Source: an uncultured Erythrobacteraceae bacterium
GTDB taxonomy: Bacteria; Pseudomonadota; Alphaproteobacteria; Sphingomonadales; Sphingomonadaceae
DNA length: 7,724 nucleotides
Reading direction: 5' to 3'
NCBI GenBank assembly: GCA_950071875.1
Contig: CATMNW010000105.1
Span: forward strand, 1-7,724
The position numbers and the translations under genes were made by a program. This document shows positions 7,248 to 7,724 of this stretch, piece by piece. Under the pieces are notes generated by a model. The model saw only the letters and a list, made by a program, of their open reading frames with translations, searched no databases and had not been told where the DNA came from. Positions within the stretch are counted from its first letter, which is position 1. Each line of letters begins with the position of its first letter.

Positions 7248-7452
7248 ACGAATATCAGGCCTACGTCCTTGCAAAGACTTCCCAAATTCGCTGAAGTCGT
7301 TATGCCTCTCCTTGTGGCGCGATCTGCATCTCGCGACCGACGCCGCAAGGAACCCGACCTTCGGGGGCGCAACTGCAGCAGCCGGAACCGGTGCAATGGA
7401 AGCGCCGGGACTGGCCACCAGCAGGCGATCGGACGGCGGCGTGTTGGATAGC

Positions 7453-7477
7453 GCCCTGCCGATTGGACGGGCAGGGC
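7453..7477 (+). promoter_or_regulatory. Palindrome covering the ribosome binding site of the LuxR-type gene
   Basis: GCCCTGCC and GGCAGGGC form a perfect 8-base stem around a 9-base loop, ending one base before the ATG at 7479. The right arm includes the only purine-rich stretch (GGCAGGG) that could serve as ribosome binding site. As RNA it could hide the start; as DNA it could be a repressor or autoregulation site. The CCTG/CAGG halves resemble LuxR-type boxes, but the spacing is 13 bases rather than the usual 10. Confidence 0.45.
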
Positions 7478-7478
7478 T

Positions 7479-7655
7479 ATGCAGGCTTATTTCGCGGAGG
7501 AATTCGCATCCGAACTGGTCAATGTCCAGTCTGACAAGGAACTCGACCAGGCGCTGAAACAAGTCTCTCGGCGGCTTGGCTTCGATCACTTCGCCTTAAG
7601 CCTCGAGCTGCGTTCAGGATCATGCGAGGCTCCCGGTTTGCTCCTGTTGACGTGA
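7479..7655 (+). pseudogene. LuxR-type autoinducer-binding regulator, truncated by an insertion sequence
   Basis: A 58-residue frame starts at ATG 7479 and ends at TGA 7653-7655. It resembles the beginning of the autoinducer-binding domain of LuxR/TraR regulators, which bind acyl-homoserine lactones in the cytoplasm. LDQALKQVSRRLGFDHFALSLEL matches the first helix and strand, and it ends GLLLLT, where relatives continue as NYP-E-W. The break falls exactly before that expected motif, and the stop codon is made of the first bases of the insertion sequence. The DNA-binding domain must lie beyond the insertion or be lost. An in-frame TAG at 7449 and no other start codon leave 7479 as the only start. 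Its place next to an FseA-like gene fits the LuxR-activated excision circuits of rhizobial elements. The family call is fairly firm; loss of function is inferred from the truncation. Confidence 0.7.
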
Positions 7656-7724
7656 CCCCCTGATTTTCCTCCAAGTTGGATTAGAGTCCGGCCCTGACAG
7701 AAGGACGGACGAGATGAAGAGAAC
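7653..7724 (+). mobile_element. Left end of an insertion sequence, probably IS3 family (continues past the window)
   Basis: A TG-starting terminus (TGACCCCCTGATTTTCCTCC) begins exactly where the LuxR-type frame is cut, followed by a short leader and a reading frame opening with M-K-R. IS3-family elements have TG...CA ends and an OrfA beginning MK(R/K).RFTEEQI. The right end, target duplication and transposase body are outside the window, so the boundary is set by where the host protein match stops and could be off by a few bases. Confidence 0.65.
7714..7724 (+). CDS. Start of transposase OrfA (first codons only)
   Basis: ATG AAG AGA AC at the window edge encodes M-K-R and probably T. AAGGAC at 7701-7706 is a fitting ribosome binding site 7 bases ahead. 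The opening matches OrfA of IS3-family elements, the helix-turn-helix partner made before the frameshifted OrfAB transposase. Only the context makes this more than a guess. Confidence 0.5.

Larger units (their letters stand above)
7199..7478. other. Intergenic region between the FseA-like and LuxR-type genes
   Basis: These 280 bases hold no frame with recognisable protein. They contain two long inverted repeats near their two ends (7225-7247 and 7453-7477), described separately, and presumably the promoter of the LuxR-type gene. A small hairpin CCCGA-CCT-TCGGG at 7353-7365 has no T tract and is weak evidence for anything. Confidence 0.4.

Noticed and set aside
7353..7365. Small hairpin as an intrinsic terminator
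   Set aside because: The stem is only 5 bases and no T run follows.
7453..7477. Palindrome as a standard lux or tra box
   Set aside because: The CCTG and CAGG halves are 13 bases apart instead of the usual 10 and the site overlaps the start region rather than a -35 element.

Overview
This window looks like accessory DNA from an alphaproteobacterium, most probably a sphingomonad (Sphingomonadaceae or Erythrobacteraceae). That is inferred from the GC-rich coding sequence, the TonB-receptor-centred gene content and the style of the lasso-peptide genes; no marker gene fixes the taxon. Two modules sit side by side: the 'use and recycle' half of a lasso-peptide locus (1-6010), and the edge of a quorum-sensing control module of a conjugative element (6403-7724).

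Lasso module. The plus strand starts inside the C-terminal half of an asparagine-synthetase-like lasso cyclase, whose stop is at 804-806. Facing it on the minus strand is a probable operon read from right to left: a FecI-like ECF sigma factor (6010-5429), a TonB-dependent outer-membrane receptor (5299-2942) and an AtxE2-type lasso isopeptidase (2945-795). Receptor and isopeptidase share a GTGA overlap, and the isopeptidase stop overlaps the cyclase stop tail to tail by 12 bases. The implied logic is that the peptide made from genes left of the window is re-imported by the receptor and linearised by the isopeptidase. No FecR anti-sigma gene is present, and the receptor has no room for an N-terminal signalling domain, so the usual FecA-FecR-FecI relay is incomplete here.

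Conjugative-element module. After about 390 bases without a gene, a strong ribosome binding site precedes a protein with an N-terminal DUF6499 and a C-terminal DUF2285 domain. The two halves lie in different frames joined by a +1 step at TTT CCC G (6583-6589). This is the architecture of FseA, the excision activator of the Mesorhizobium symbiosis island, which is reported to be made by programmed +1 ribosomal frameshifting. About 280 bases further on, a LuxR-type autoinducer-binding protein begins but stops after 58 codons where the left end of an insertion sequence, probably IS3 family, begins (about 7653). Its first transposase codons end the window.

The most interesting points are the candidate +1 frameshift in the FseA-like gene, the LuxR-type gene broken by an insertion sequence beside it, and the possibility that the lasso-peptide locus is cargo of, or neighbour to, this element.
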